NCBI GenBank assembly: GCA_965220665.1
Contig: CBDCQQ010000005.1
Span: forward strand, 1,922,001 to 1,986,000
Source: JAJDZL01 sp965220665
GTDB lineage: Bacteria > Pseudomonadota > Gammaproteobacteria > Arenicellales > JAJDZL01
Direction: 5' to 3'
DNA length: 64,000 nt
Positions 18,580-27,764 of the stretch are shown one piece after another. How positions within the stretch are numbered: position 1 is the stretch's first letter; each line of letters opens with the position of its first letter. Under the pieces are notes generated by a model, which made no database searches, was not told the origin of the DNA, and saw only the letters and a program-made list of their open reading frames with translations. A program made the translations under genes and the position numbers.

Positions 18580-19923
18580 GTGATTAAACAAATTCTGGAC
18601 TACAAAGGCAATTACGATCTGCATCGTCGAGTGTTGAATCTCACCTGGCCGGTGATTATTGCCAATCTCAGCTTACCGCTTGCAGGTGCAGTTGATACGG
18701 CGGTCGTTGGGCATCTGCCCAACCCTGCTTATATCGGTGCTGTAGCATTGGGGGCACTGATTTTCAGCACAATTTATTGGCTGGTGGGATTTCTGCGAAT
18801 GGGAACCACTGGTTTCGTAGCGCAAAGCTACGGTGCCAACGATCAAACAGAGGTAGGCGCAGCGTTTATTCGAAGCCTGGTGGTTGCCCTGAGTGTCGGT
18901 GGACTAGTCATAGTGCTGCAAGCGCCGATTGGCTCTGTGATTTTCTGGTTTTTCGAAGCAAGTGAACAGGTTGAGTCACATGCGCTTGAATACTATGGCA
19001 TTCGAGTCTGGGGCGCTGTTTTTGCCATGTTCAATCTCGTCATTCTAGGAATGCTATTCGGTTTGCAGCGGATGCGAACTGCACTAGTTCTGCAGTTGTT
19101 GTTGAATGGTATGAACATCGTCCTTGACTTGCTGTTTGTAATGGCCTTCGGTTGGGGAGTGCCTGGTGTTGCTGCTGCAACAGTGATCAGTGAAGTTACA
19201 ACCGCATTGGTGGGTCTGGGAATTTGTTGGAAACTGCTTCGGATGTCGCCCACAAGGATGAATGAATTTCAAATTTTGCAGCGGGACAAGCTGGTGCAAC
19301 TGGTGCAGGTTAACGTCAATATCCTGCTACGGACGCTTTGTCTCGAAATCGTGTTCATTTACTTTATGTGGGCGAGTGCCAGGCAGAGTGACTTGGTGTT
19401 GGCAGCCAATGCAGTACTCATGCACCTTTTGCATTTCTTGGCTTTTGGATTGGACGGCTTTGCACACGCAGCAGAGGCATTGGCTGGAAACGCGTATGGC
19501 GCCAAAGATCGTGTACGACTGAATCGTACCGTAGCGGTTACACTGTTGTGGTCCATTATCGTCGCACTTTGTTTTTGTCTGCTATATCTGTTATTCGGGA
19601 ATTTTGTGATCGGGTTGATGACCGGAATTGATAGTGTTCAAGAGACAGCTGCCGAGTATCTAATCTGGCTCATCATTGCGCCATTTTTCTGCGTATGGCC
19701 GTTTCTGTATGATGGCGTCTACATTGGAATGACTCGAACGGCTGAAATGAGGAACTGCCTGATTATTTCAATGGTGCTGTTCTTTGTCGTTGCATTTCCA
19801 GGTTCTTATCTGTTTGGCAATCACGGTCTTTGGCTTGGAGTTATGGCTTTCATGTTGGCGCGCGGTTTGCTTCTTGCCACATGGTACCGAAAAATAGAGG
19901 CGCAGGTAAAAAGCCCCGCTTAA
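18580..19923 (+). CDS. MATE family efflux transporter (DinF/NorM type)
   Basis: A 447-residue membrane protein with about twelve hydrophobic helices in two homologous halves. The first half begins NLTWPVIIANLSLPLAGAVDTAVVGHL, the typical MATE N-terminal region (shown here only by NLTWPVIIANL and DTAVVGHL). It resembles the DinF subgroup, which exports organic cations in exchange for Na+ or H+; the substrate is unknown. The start is GTG at 18580, about 100 bases from the 5' end of tRNA-Leu and divergent from it. An alternative internal start would shorten the cytoplasmic lead. Confidence 0.9.
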   Translation: MIKQILDYKGNYDLHRRVLNLTWPVIIANLSLPLAGAVDTAVVGHLPNPAYIGAVALGALIFSTIYWLVGFLRMGTTGFVAQSYGANDQTEVGAAFIRSLVVALSVGGLVIVLQAPIGSVIFWFFEASEQVESHALEYYGIRVWGAVFAMFNLVILGMLFGLQRMRTALVLQLLLNGMNIVLDLLFVMAFGWGVPGVAAATVISEVTTALVGLGICWKLLRMSPTRMNEFQILQRDKLVQLVQVNVNILLRTLCLEIVFIYFMWASARQSDLVLAANAVLMHLLHFLAFGLDGFAHAAEALAGNAYGAKDRVRLNRTVAVTLLWSIIVALCFCLLYLLFGNFVIGLMTGIDSVQETAAEYLIWLIIAPFFCVWPFLYDGVYIGMTRTAEMRNCLIISMVLFFVVAFPGSYLFGNHGLWLGVMAFMLARGLLLATWYRKIEAQVKSPA

Positions 19924-19959
19924 AATATTGCGATCACCTGGGACTATTCGAGAGGTTTT

Positions 19960-20799
19960 ATGTTTTCAGATCCGTTAATTTCTGCTGCTGATGCGCTCGC
20001 ACTGCAAAATGATTCAGATGTTCGTTTTATAGATGCGACATGGTACATGCCAAATGTACCTAACAATGCGTATGAGACGTATCTACTGGAGCACATCCCC
20101 GGTGCTGTGTATTTCGATATAGATAAGATTGCTGATACTTCGATCAATCTGCCCCACGTATTTCCGACCCAAGATATTTTTGAAGAGGCGGTTGGAGTTC
20201 TCGGAATTTCTGCGCAAGACCGTGTTATTGCCTATGACCGTGGAAATTTTGTTGCTTCTGCCCGAGCGTGGTGGATGTTTCGGGCATTTGGACATGAAAA
20301 AATTAACGTTCTGGATGGTGGTCTTCAAGCGTGGAAAAGTGCTGGAGGTGAATTAGCCGAAGACACACACGAAATTGAAATTGCAACCTACCAAAGTCAA
20401 ACTTTGGTTGATGCGATCATTTCACGCGAAGGGGTTTTGGATTCGCTGTCAGATAGCTCAGTTGCCGTGGTTGATGCTCGATCACCCGGACGGTTCAATG
20501 GTACTGAACCGGAACCGCGTCCGGGTCTTCGAGGCGGCCATATCCCCGGCAGTACCAATATGTACTATGGTGATGTTCTTAATGAAGATGGCACCTTGAA
20601 AGGAGCGGATGCGATAGCTGAGTTGCTGAGTTCTCTGTCGGTTGGCAAAGATCAGCAGATTGTGAGCACATGTGGGTCCGGAGTAACCGCAGCAATTATT
20701 CTATTGGCCATATTCCAAGTTCGTCAGGCTGGACTTCGAATGTATGATGGCTCGTGGACTGAATGGGCGCTTCATCCGAATAGCCCGATGTCGAATTGA
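19960..20799 (+). CDS. sseA: 3-mercaptopyruvate sulfurtransferase (rhodanese family)
   Basis: Moves sulfur from 3-mercaptopyruvate to cyanide or other thiols. Two rhodanese domains are seen: the inactive N-terminal one (about 8-125) and the catalytic C-terminal one (about 155-275). The active-site loop is CGSGVTA, the mercaptopyruvate-type rather than the thiosulfate-type (CRxGxx[R/T]) loop. The signature HIPGAVYFDID is near the N-terminus and GHIPGSTNMYY in the second domain. Its stop overlaps the likely queA TTG start by four bases. In a sulfur oxidiser it may also feed persulfide metabolism, but that is inference. Confidence 0.9.
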   Translation: MFSDPLISAADALALQNDSDVRFIDATWYMPNVPNNAYETYLLEHIPGAVYFDIDKIADTSINLPHVFPTQDIFEEAVGVLGISAQDRVIAYDRGNFVASARAWWMFRAFGHEKINVLDGGLQAWKSAGGELAEDTHEIEIATYQSQTLVDAIISREGVLDSLSDSSVAVVDARSPGRFNGTEPEPRPGLRGGHIPGSTNMYYGDVLNEDGTLKGADAIAELLSSLSVGKDQQIVSTCGSGVTAAIILLAIFQVRQAGLRMYDGSWTEWALHPNSPMSN

Positions 20800-21863
20800 T
20801 TGTGCAGGGAAATCAGTCACAGAGCAGTCTCCAACCCCACCAGTTTGATTTTCACCTACCCGGTAGGCTGATTGCCCAGTATCCTACAGACGAACGCAGC
20901 CAAAGTCGGCTTCTAGTCGTCGATAACCACCAGGCAGGCTTGACTGAGATAAGGTTTTCTAAACTCGGTCAACTCCTGAAGTCAGGCGATCTTTTGATCT
21001 GCAATGACAGCAAAGTCATCCCTGCCAGATTGGCGGCGCGTAAGTCAACTGGTGGTAGGGTGGAAATTCTGGTTGAAAGAGTGGAGCATGAGAGTCAAAT
21101 GCAGGCTCAATTGAAAGCCCGACGACCGTTGCGGATTGATGATTCGATCTTTGTAGATGACTCAATTAAACTGACCATTATTGACCGCAATCGAGATTTG
21201 TTTGTTTTGCAAGCCGAACCGGGTGTGAGCATTCAAACGATGATTGATCGCTACGGTTCAGTACCCCTTCCGCCGTACATCAACCGTCCAGTCGAATCTA
21301 GAGATCAGAATCGGTATCAGACAGTATATGCCCGACATGATGGATCAGTTGCAGCGCCAACAGCAGGCCTTCATTTCAGCAAGACTCTAATCCAGCAACT
21401 CAAAATTGCCGGGGTGGAAATTCAGTATGTAACTTTGCATGTCGGTGCAGGGACGTTCGCTCCAGTACGCGATGCAGATGTGTCCCGACACCGACTGCAC
21501 AGCGAGCGCTGCCATGTTTCGCAGGAAGTCTGCGACGCGGTTGGTCGAGCAAGAGCTCATCAACGGCGCGTCATTGCGGTTGGAACGACCACAGTCAGAG
21601 TGCTTGAGACAGCAGCGCAGAAAGGTACATTGCACCCGTATGAGGGTGAAACCGACCTGTTCATTAAACCGGGATTTAACTTCAGGGTAATCGACGCGCT
21701 AATCACCAATTTTCATCTGCCGCAATCAACACTGTTGATGCTGGTCTGCGCTTTTGGCGGACTGAATCGGGTGATGACTGCCTATCGATATGCTGTTGCA
21801 CAACAATTTCGTTTTTATAGCTACGGGGATGCCATGATTATTGATCGTGCTTCTCAGTCATGA
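20796..21863 (+). CDS. queA: S-adenosylmethionine:tRNA ribosyltransferase-isomerase
   Basis: Transfers the ribosyl part of SAM to 7-aminomethyl-deazaguanine in tRNA during queuosine synthesis. Landmarks are FDFHLPGRLIAQYPTDERS near the N-terminus, VAAPTAGLHFS, VGAGTFAPVR and ITNFHLPQSTLLMLVCAFGG. The longest frame (355 residues) uses a TTG at 20796 that overlaps the sseA stop; a GTG at 20802 is the alternative. The family usually begins only a few residues before FDF, so the start is uncertain by up to about 15 residues. Confidence 0.95.
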   Translation: MIVQGNQSQSSLQPHQFDFHLPGRLIAQYPTDERSQSRLLVVDNHQAGLTEIRFSKLGQLLKSGDLLICNDSKVIPARLAARKSTGGRVEILVERVEHESQMQAQLKARRPLRIDDSIFVDDSIKLTIIDRNRDLFVLQAEPGVSIQTMIDRYGSVPLPPYINRPVESRDQNRYQTVYARHDGSVAAPTAGLHFSKTLIQQLKIAGVEIQYVTLHVGAGTFAPVRDADVSRHRLHSERCHVSQEVCDAVGRARAHQRRVIAVGTTTVRVLETAAQKGTLHPYEGETDLFIKPGFNFRVIDALITNFHLPQSTLLMLVCAFGGLNRVMTAYRYAVAQQFRFYSYGDAMIIDRASQS

Positions 21864-21890
21864 AGGCTGTTTCAAGTAGGAGGATTCAAC

Positions 21891-22313
21891 ATGAGATTTG
21901 ATTCGGAGTGTATATTCTGCAAAATTGTTGTAGGTGAGATCAGCAGTATTCCAGTTTATGAGAATTCCAATACCCTCGCGTTCATGGACATAAACCCAGT
22001 TGCGTTCGGACATACATTGGTCATTCCAAAACATCACTGGCAGAATCTTTATGAAGTACCTGATGACCAACTTGCTCACGTGTCGGCGACTGCAAAGCGA
22101 GTCGCAACTGCGATCAGTAAGGCTCTAGCTCCTGATGGTGTCAGTCTTGTGCAGGCAAACGGCAAAGGTGCGGCGCAGTCAGTACTGCATTTTCACATGC
22201 ACATCATTCCGCGCACTTTGGGAGATGATCTCAATATCAACTGGAAGTTGAATCCTGGAAATCCGGATGAGATTCGGTCAGCCGCAAAGCGCATCATTCG
22301 TGAATTGCACTAG
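21891..22313 (+). CDS. HIT family protein
   Basis: A 140-residue histidine-triad nucleotide hydrolase or phosphoramidase. The triad is HFHMHIIPR near residue 102, and the N-terminal CIFCKIVVGEI is the usual family opening, with two cysteines that may take part in zinc binding. A strong AGGAGG lies just upstream of the ATG at 21891. The gene sits 27 bases after queA on the same strand. HIT proteins act on adenosine-linked phosphoramidates; no specific substrate can be read. Confidence 0.92.
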   Translation: MRFDSECIFCKIVVGEISSIPVYENSNTLAFMDINPVAFGHTLVIPKHHWQNLYEVPDDQLAHVSATAKRVATAISKALAPDGVSLVQANGKGAAQSVLHFHMHIIPRTLGDDLNINWKLNPGNPDEIRSAAKRIIRELH

Positions 22314-22497
22314 GGAATCGCATCTGCTGAGTAATCACGCACTTCAAAGGAAAGAGACGCCTGAATTTCTGCAGAGCTAGAACGGCAAAAACAAATAAAT
22401 TGGTTCAAAAAAATAATCAATTCGGATAAACTAATACCTTTTGTGATTTCCTGCTGGCTCACTTTGAATCGAAATTTGCCACCAAATCAGACCAAAA

Positions 22498-24447
22498 ATG
22501 AAATTAGATTCCAATTTAGACACATTTCCCAAACTGCTGTTTAACCGGAAGCAGACAACACCCGACCGTCCGGCAATTCGAGAAAAGGATTTTGGCATCT
22601 GGCAGACTTGGACTTGGTCTCAGGTTGTTGATGAGGTCCGAAGTTTAGCCTGTGGACTGGCGGCTTCAGGATTCCGACGAGGGGACAAACTCGCGATTAT
22701 CGGGGACAATCGACCACGACTTTACTGGGGCATGGCTGCCGCGCAATCACTCGGCGGAATTCCAGTGCCGCTGTATCAGGACTCGGTTGCGCAGGAGATG
22801 GAATATGTCATAAATCACGCCGATATTCGATTTGCTTTGGTTGAGGATCAGGAGCAGGTTGACAAATTGCTGGAGATATCAGATCGTTGCCCAAAGCTTA
22901 AGTACATTATTTATGACGATCCGCGTGGCATGCGACATTATTCGATTGCACATCTGGAAAGTTATGACAATCTGATTCAGGAAGGCCAAAAATTCGAAAG
23001 TGAAAACCCAGCCTACCTTGAAGCGGAAGTCAATAAAGGCAGTGCGCGCGACATTTCGGTTATTTTGTATACCTCAGGTACGACCGGATATCCCAAGGGT
23101 GTCATTCTGACGTATGAGAACATATTGATTACGGTCATCAATTCGATTGACTTTGACAATCTGACAGAAAAAGAAGAGTGTATGGCCTACCTACCGATGG
23201 CTTGGGTTGGGGATCACATTTTTTCCTATGCACAGTCTTATGTTGCTGGATTCTGCGTCAGTTGTCCGGAGAGTGGTGCGACTGTCATGCACGATATGCA
23301 GGAAATCGGTCCAACCTATTTTTTCAGCCCTCCCAGAATTTTTGAAAACATTTTGACAACCGTTTTAGTACGTATGGAAGATTCGAGTTGGATCAAGCGA
23401 AAAATGTTTGACTATTTCATCCGAGTATCCAAACGCTGCGGAATTCAGATTCTGCAAAAGGAATCTGTTGGATTGATTGACCGGCTTCTCTATCTGATCG
23501 GTGATATCCTGGTTTATGGGCCGCTGAAAAATACGATGGGTTTCAGCAAGGTACGGATTGCGTACACGGCAGGTGAAGCGATCGGACCGGAAATTTTTGA
23601 GTTTTTCCGTTCGCTTGGAATAAACGTCAAACAGCTTTACGGTCAGACTGAAGCATCAGTGTATATCACTGTTCAGAAGGATAATGATGTCAAACCTGAT
23701 ACTTGTGGCATCCCGTTTCCAGATGTTGATGTTCGAATTTCGGAGGCTGGTGAGGTTCAGTATAAAAGCCCCGGAGTTTTTCAGAGTTATTACAAGAATC
23801 CCGAAGCGACTCTGGAGACGCGTACCGGCGATGGCTGGGTTTTTACAGGCGATGCGGGATACTTTGACGACGCCGGTCACCTGAAAATCATCGATCGCGT
23901 CAAAGATGTTGGCCGGTTGAATGACGGTACGCTATTTGCACCGAAATTTCTTGAAAACAAACTTAAGTTTTTTCCACAGATTCGAGAAGCAGTCACATTC
24001 GGAGACGGGAAGGATCATGTTAGCGCATTCATCAATATTGACTTGGATGCCGTAAGCAACTGGGCTGAGCGCAATAACGTTGCTTACGCAAGTTACCAGG
24101 AATTGGCGGCGAATCCGCAAGTTTACGAAATGATCAGAGACTGCATTGAGCAAACTAATATGGATCTTTCGAAAGACAGCGAAATTTCCGGTTCACAGCT
24201 CAAGCGATTTTTGATTTTGCACAAGGAACTTGATGCCGATGATGGTGAGTTGACGCGCACAAGAAAGGTTCGTCGCAGAATTGTTTTGGAACGGTATGGG
24301 AGCCTGATTGAAGCACTGTATTCTGACGTCAGTCACGGACATATTGAGAACGAAGTGACGTTTGAAGATGGGCGAAAGGGCATGATGATTGCTGACCTTG
24401 AGATTCAGAACGCCCAAGTCTTCGACCACATGAAAAAAACTGGCTAG
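22498..24447 (+). CDS. Long-chain acyl-CoA synthetase-like AMP-binding protein
   Basis: Activates a carboxylic acid to its CoA thioester through an acyl-adenylate. The 649 residues include the P-loop YTSGTTGYPKGVILTYEN, the A5-type motif YGQTEASVYI, the A7-A8 region DGWVFTGDAGYFDDAGHL and DRVKDVGRLNDG. Length and pattern fit the long-chain (FadD15/ACSL-like) group. It ends ten bases before a LivG-like ATPase and begins a plus-strand set with a five-gene ABC transporter and a second AMP ligase. The substrate is thus probably what the transporter imports; this context-based assignment is inference. Confidence 0.88.
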   Translation: MKLDSNLDTFPKLLFNRKQTTPDRPAIREKDFGIWQTWTWSQVVDEVRSLACGLAASGFRRGDKLAIIGDNRPRLYWGMAAAQSLGGIPVPLYQDSVAQEMEYVINHADIRFALVEDQEQVDKLLEISDRCPKLKYIIYDDPRGMRHYSIAHLESYDNLIQEGQKFESENPAYLEAEVNKGSARDISVILYTSGTTGYPKGVILTYENILITVINSIDFDNLTEKEECMAYLPMAWVGDHIFSYAQSYVAGFCVSCPESGATVMHDMQEIGPTYFFSPPRIFENILTTVLVRMEDSSWIKRKMFDYFIRVSKRCGIQILQKESVGLIDRLLYLIGDILVYGPLKNTMGFSKVRIAYTAGEAIGPEIFEFFRSLGINVKQLYGQTEASVYITVQKDNDVKPDTCGIPFPDVDVRISEAGEVQYKSPGVFQSYYKNPEATLETRTGDGWVFTGDAGYFDDAGHLKIIDRVKDVGRLNDGTLFAPKFLENKLKFFPQIREAVTFGDGKDHVSAFINIDLDAVSNWAERNNVAYASYQELAANPQVYEMIRDCIEQTNMDLSKDSEISGSQLKRFLILHKELDADDGELTRTRKVRRRIVLERYGSLIEALYSDVSHGHIENEVTFEDGRKGMMIADLEIQNAQVFDHMKKTG

Positions 24448-24456
24448 TACAATCGG

Positions 24457-25269
24457 ATGGATACTGAAGCATCGCAAGCACACGAAACCGAACGAGTTAG
24501 GCAATTTAAGGAGTTCAATCTTGAAGTTGACGGAGTTTTCGTCAACTTTGGAGGCGTCAAGGCCTTGCAGGATGTCGGTTTCTCGGTGTATGAAGGCGAA
24601 ATATTCTCAATTATCGGCCCTAACGGTGCTGGAAAGACTTCAATGCTGAATGTGATCAGTGGGTTCTACAAAGCCAGTTCGGGAACGATCAAGTTTGAAG
24701 GAGTTGATCGAACTTCAGCTTCACCAGAGCAGGTTGCCAGAATGGGGTTTGCGCGTACTTTTCAGAATATTGCTCTGTTCAAAGGGATGTCCACGCTGGA
24801 CAACATCATGACTGGAAGAATCGTCAAGGTAAAAAGCAACTTTCTCAGCGAAGCTCTGTACTTTCCTGCCCGGGATCAGGAAGTGGCGCAGCGGGAGTTT
24901 GTTGAAGGAATTATCGATTTTCTGGAAATCCAGAGTATTCGAAAGACCCCGGTTGGAAAACTGCCTTACGGTTTACAGAAGCGTGTTGAACTGGGTCGAG
25001 CCCTTGCGATGGAACCCAAAATTCTGTTGCTTGATGAACCAATGGCGGGAATGAATCTCGAAGAGAAGGAAGACATGGCTCGATTTGTGCTAGATGTCAA
25101 CGACGAATTCGGTACTACTGTTGTACTCATTGAGCATGATATGGGGGTAGTCATGGATATATCAGATCACGTAGTGGTACTCGACCATGGTGAACGAATC
25201 GCCTATGGCGTGCCGGATGAGGTGCGCACGAATGAAGATGTGATACGCGCCTATTTGGGTGAACACTGA
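24457..25269 (+). CDS. Branched-chain amino acid-type ABC transporter, ATP-binding protein (LivG-like)
   Basis: Cytoplasmic ATPase of 270 residues. Walker A is GPNGAGKTS, followed by the LivG-type GMARTFQ-equivalent GFARTFQNIALF. The signature is LPYGLQKRVELGRALA, Walker B is ILLLDEPMAGMN, and the H-loop is in VVLIEHDMGVVM. It is the first of five transporter genes and follows the acyl-CoA synthetase by ten bases. With the LivF-like protein at 29137 it forms the ATPase heterodimer. The family imports branched amino acids, but many relatives import aromatic or other organic acids. Confidence 0.92.
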   Translation: MDTEASQAHETERVRQFKEFNLEVDGVFVNFGGVKALQDVGFSVYEGEIFSIIGPNGAGKTSMLNVISGFYKASSGTIKFEGVDRTSASPEQVARMGFARTFQNIALFKGMSTLDNIMTGRIVKVKSNFLSEALYFPARDQEVAQREFVEGIIDFLEIQSIRKTPVGKLPYGLQKRVELGRALAMEPKILLLDEPMAGMNLEEKEDMARFVLDVNDEFGTTVVLIEHDMGVVMDISDHVVVLDHGERIAYGVPDEVRTNEDVIRAYLGEH

Positions 25270-25288
25270 TAACTTAGAGTGAATCAGT

Positions 25289-26509
25289 ATGGATTTAGTA
25301 GATTTTTTATTTTTTGTTGAGGTTTTGGTTGGCGGACTGCTGTCCGGGATTATGTACTCCCTGGTAGCGCTCGGTCTGGTCTTGATATTCAAGGCTTCTT
25401 CCATCTTCAATTTTGCACAAGGAGCACTGGTGCTATTCGGAGCACTGACGTTTGTTCTTTTAACTGAAGTCGCCGGGGATTTTTGGATGTGGACCAGTTG
25501 GCTGGCGATTGGGCTCGCTGGAGCAGCTGCCATTATTCTGCTTCTGCAGCAGGTCAAGACTGAAGGCAGTCCTGTCAAGAATTTTGCCGACAAGTATTTG
25601 CAACGAGTTCCGTTGTTTGTTACGGCAGTTTTATTGCTCGTACTGGCACTTTTTGTGGATGGTGGGCAGAATATGTGGCGAGCGGTATTTGTGACAATGC
25701 TCGTATTTCTGATGCTGACAACTGCTACCCACTCGCCGAAGTGGGCTATCGGTGTTTTGCTGGGGCTGGCTGTGGTTGCCCTGATCGGCGACGGAGCGGT
25801 TACTTACCGGGCATTTGCAGTCACGCTGGTAATTGTTATCGGCATGGCAATTGCTATCGAGAGAATCGTGCTTCGACCAATGGTGAACCAGGAACCGATT
25901 ATTTTGTTTATGGCAACCATCGGCTTGAATTATGTCATCGAAGGTGTCGCTCAAGGGGTGTGGGACGCTGATGTGCATGCGCTGGATATTGGGATTCCGG
26001 ATGTTCCATTCAATATCGGAGGGCTGTATCTCAGCATGTTTGATCTTTGGGCGGGATTGATTGCTGCCGCTCTGGTTACTGCGCTGGCAATCTTTTTCCA
26101 GAAGACTCGTGTCGGACGGGCGCTTAGAGCAGTTGCCGACGACCACCAGGCCGCACTGAGTGTGGGTATCCCGCTGAAAAATATTTGGGCTGTCGTCTGG
26201 GCTGCAGCGGGAATTGTTGCGCTGGTTGCCGGACTGATGTGGGGCTCAAAACTCGGTGTACAGTTCAGTATCTCCCTTCTGGCATTCAAAGCACTACCAG
26301 TCATTATTATTGGTGGATTTACATCAATTCCTGGTGCAATTATTGGAGGATTGATCGTCGGTGCAACCGAAAAATTGTTCGAAGTTTTTGTCGGGCTTCC
26401 TTACTTTGGCGGCGGTACAGAGAACTGGACGCCTTATATGCTGGGAATGTTCTTCTTGATGTTCCGTCCTCAGGGCATGTTTGGCGAAAAAATCATTGAA
26501 CGAGTGTAG
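25289..26509 (+). CDS. Branched-chain amino acid-type ABC transporter permease (LivH-like)
   Basis: A 406-residue integral membrane permease. The N-terminus has the LivH pattern LLSGIMYSLVALGLVLIFK and FNFAQGALVLFGAL. The C-terminal half has VGRALRAVADDHQAALSVGI, which is the cytoplasmic coupling helix for the ATPase, then IIIGGFTSIPGAIIGGLIVG. The protein is about 100 residues longer than E. coli LivH; the extra part is a second hydrophobic block at about 65-180. It lies 19 bases after the LivG-like gene and 18 before the LivM-like gene. Confidence 0.92.
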   Translation: MDLVDFLFFVEVLVGGLLSGIMYSLVALGLVLIFKASSIFNFAQGALVLFGALTFVLLTEVAGDFWMWTSWLAIGLAGAAAIILLLQQVKTEGSPVKNFADKYLQRVPLFVTAVLLLVLALFVDGGQNMWRAVFVTMLVFLMLTTATHSPKWAIGVLLGLAVVALIGDGAVTYRAFAVTLVIVIGMAIAIERIVLRPMVNQEPIILFMATIGLNYVIEGVAQGVWDADVHALDIGIPDVPFNIGGLYLSMFDLWAGLIAAALVTALAIFFQKTRVGRALRAVADDHQAALSVGIPLKNIWAVVWAAAGIVALVAGLMWGSKLGVQFSISLLAFKALPVIIIGGFTSIPGAIIGGLIVGATEKLFEVFVGLPYFGGGTENWTPYMLGMFFLMFRPQGMFGEKIIERV

Positions 26510-26527
26510 TGTTCGGGGAAGCAGCAA

Positions 26528-27655
26528 ATGTTTTATAGGGAAGTCGGACAGTACAAGTCCAGTTATCCAGCTGACCAAGCTATATTCCCGCTGACGAATG
26601 ACAGAATCGGGGTCATCATAATTCTATTGATCGCATTTATCTGGCCGCCATTGTCTGGCAGTCAGTATTTGATGGGACCAATTTTGACGCAGTTATTGGT
26701 TTTTGGATTAGCGGCGCTGGGGCTGAACCTGTTGACGGGTTATGCCGGCCAGGTGTCATTGGGAACAGGTGGTTTTATGGCTGTAGGCGCATTCGGCTGT
26801 TATAACCTGGTGTTGCGTCTGCCCGAAATTCCTCTGGTCATTGACTTTATTCTGGCAGGATTGATGGCAGCGGCTGTCGGTGTGCTATTTGGAATTCCAT
26901 CGCTTCGAATCAAGGGATTCTATCTGGCCGTTGCAACTTTGGCTTCACAGTTCTTTTTACTTTGGATTTTCGATCATGTCGGCTGGTTTACGAACTATGA
27001 CCCCGCGGGAGTCGCGTCGGCGCCAACGCAGACACTTTTCGGCTCCCTGGCACATGAAGGTGGGCCATTGGATTTCCTGGCACCGATTGACGTCATCGTC
27101 TCCGGCCCGAATGCCACTCCGGAAGCAAAATACATTTTGACACTTTCTGTTGTGGTGGTTCTGGCACTGCTGGCCAAGAATCTTGTACGCGGCATGACGG
27201 GAAGAGCGTGGATGGCGATCCGCGATTTTGATATTGCTGCTGAAATTATTGGCATACGACCGCTCAAGACAAAACTCCTCGCTTTCGCAATCAGTTCGTT
27301 TTATTGCGGAGTTGCCGGTGCCCTCTATGTGTTCACATATGTGGGTAACGCAGATACTGAAGCGTTCGATCTCATCCGCTCATTTACGATTCTGTTCATG
27401 ATTATTATTGGCGGACTGGGTTCGATTATGGGGTCGTTCCTAGGGGCAGCGTTCATCGTACTGTTACCACCGTTTCTGAATATTGTGGCTTCTAATCTGG
27501 GAGAGGGGACTCTTTCGGGAGCTGCATTGGCGAACTTGGAGCTGATCGTCTATGGTGGAACGATCGTATTCTTTCTGGCCGTAGAACCCCTTGGATTTGC
27601 ACGAATGTGGCAGATTATCAAGGAAAAGCTCCGTCAATGGCCTTTTCCGTACTAG
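26528..27655 (+). CDS. Branched-chain amino acid-type ABC transporter permease (LivM-like)
   Basis: A 375-residue membrane permease, partner of the LivH-like protein. Landmarks: ALGLNLLTGYAGQVSLGTGG near residue 60, SLRIKGFYLAVATLA, the coupling segment GRAWMAIRDFDIAAEIIGI and the conserved IIIGGLGSIMGSFLGAAFI near the C-terminus. It has about nine hydrophobic helices. A 109-base gap separates it from the binding-protein gene, which may have its own promoter, as periplasmic proteins are usually needed in excess. Confidence 0.92.
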   Translation: MFYREVGQYKSSYPADQAIFPLTNDRIGVIIILLIAFIWPPLSGSQYLMGPILTQLLVFGLAALGLNLLTGYAGQVSLGTGGFMAVGAFGCYNLVLRLPEIPLVIDFILAGLMAAAVGVLFGIPSLRIKGFYLAVATLASQFFLLWIFDHVGWFTNYDPAGVASAPTQTLFGSLAHEGGPLDFLAPIDVIVSGPNATPEAKYILTLSVVVVLALLAKNLVRGMTGRAWMAIRDFDIAAEIIGIRPLKTKLLAFAISSFYCGVAGALYVFTYVGNADTEAFDLIRSFTILFMIIIGGLGSIMGSFLGAAFIVLLPPFLNIVASNLGEGTLSGAALANLELIVYGGTIVFFLAVEPLGFARMWQIIKEKLRQWPFPY

Positions 27656-27764
27656 CTTATTGTTCAATTTTCCAATTCGTTCAATATTCTTAGAGTTGCG
27701 GTGTTAACATATTTGTTTTGTTTCAACCTTAATTTGTTAGTCCACACTGTGGGAGGTAAATAAT

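Noticed and set aside
18380..18583. Open frame across tRNA-Leu ending at the MATE start
   Set aside because: Most of it is the antisense of the tRNA and the frame has no protein-like pattern.
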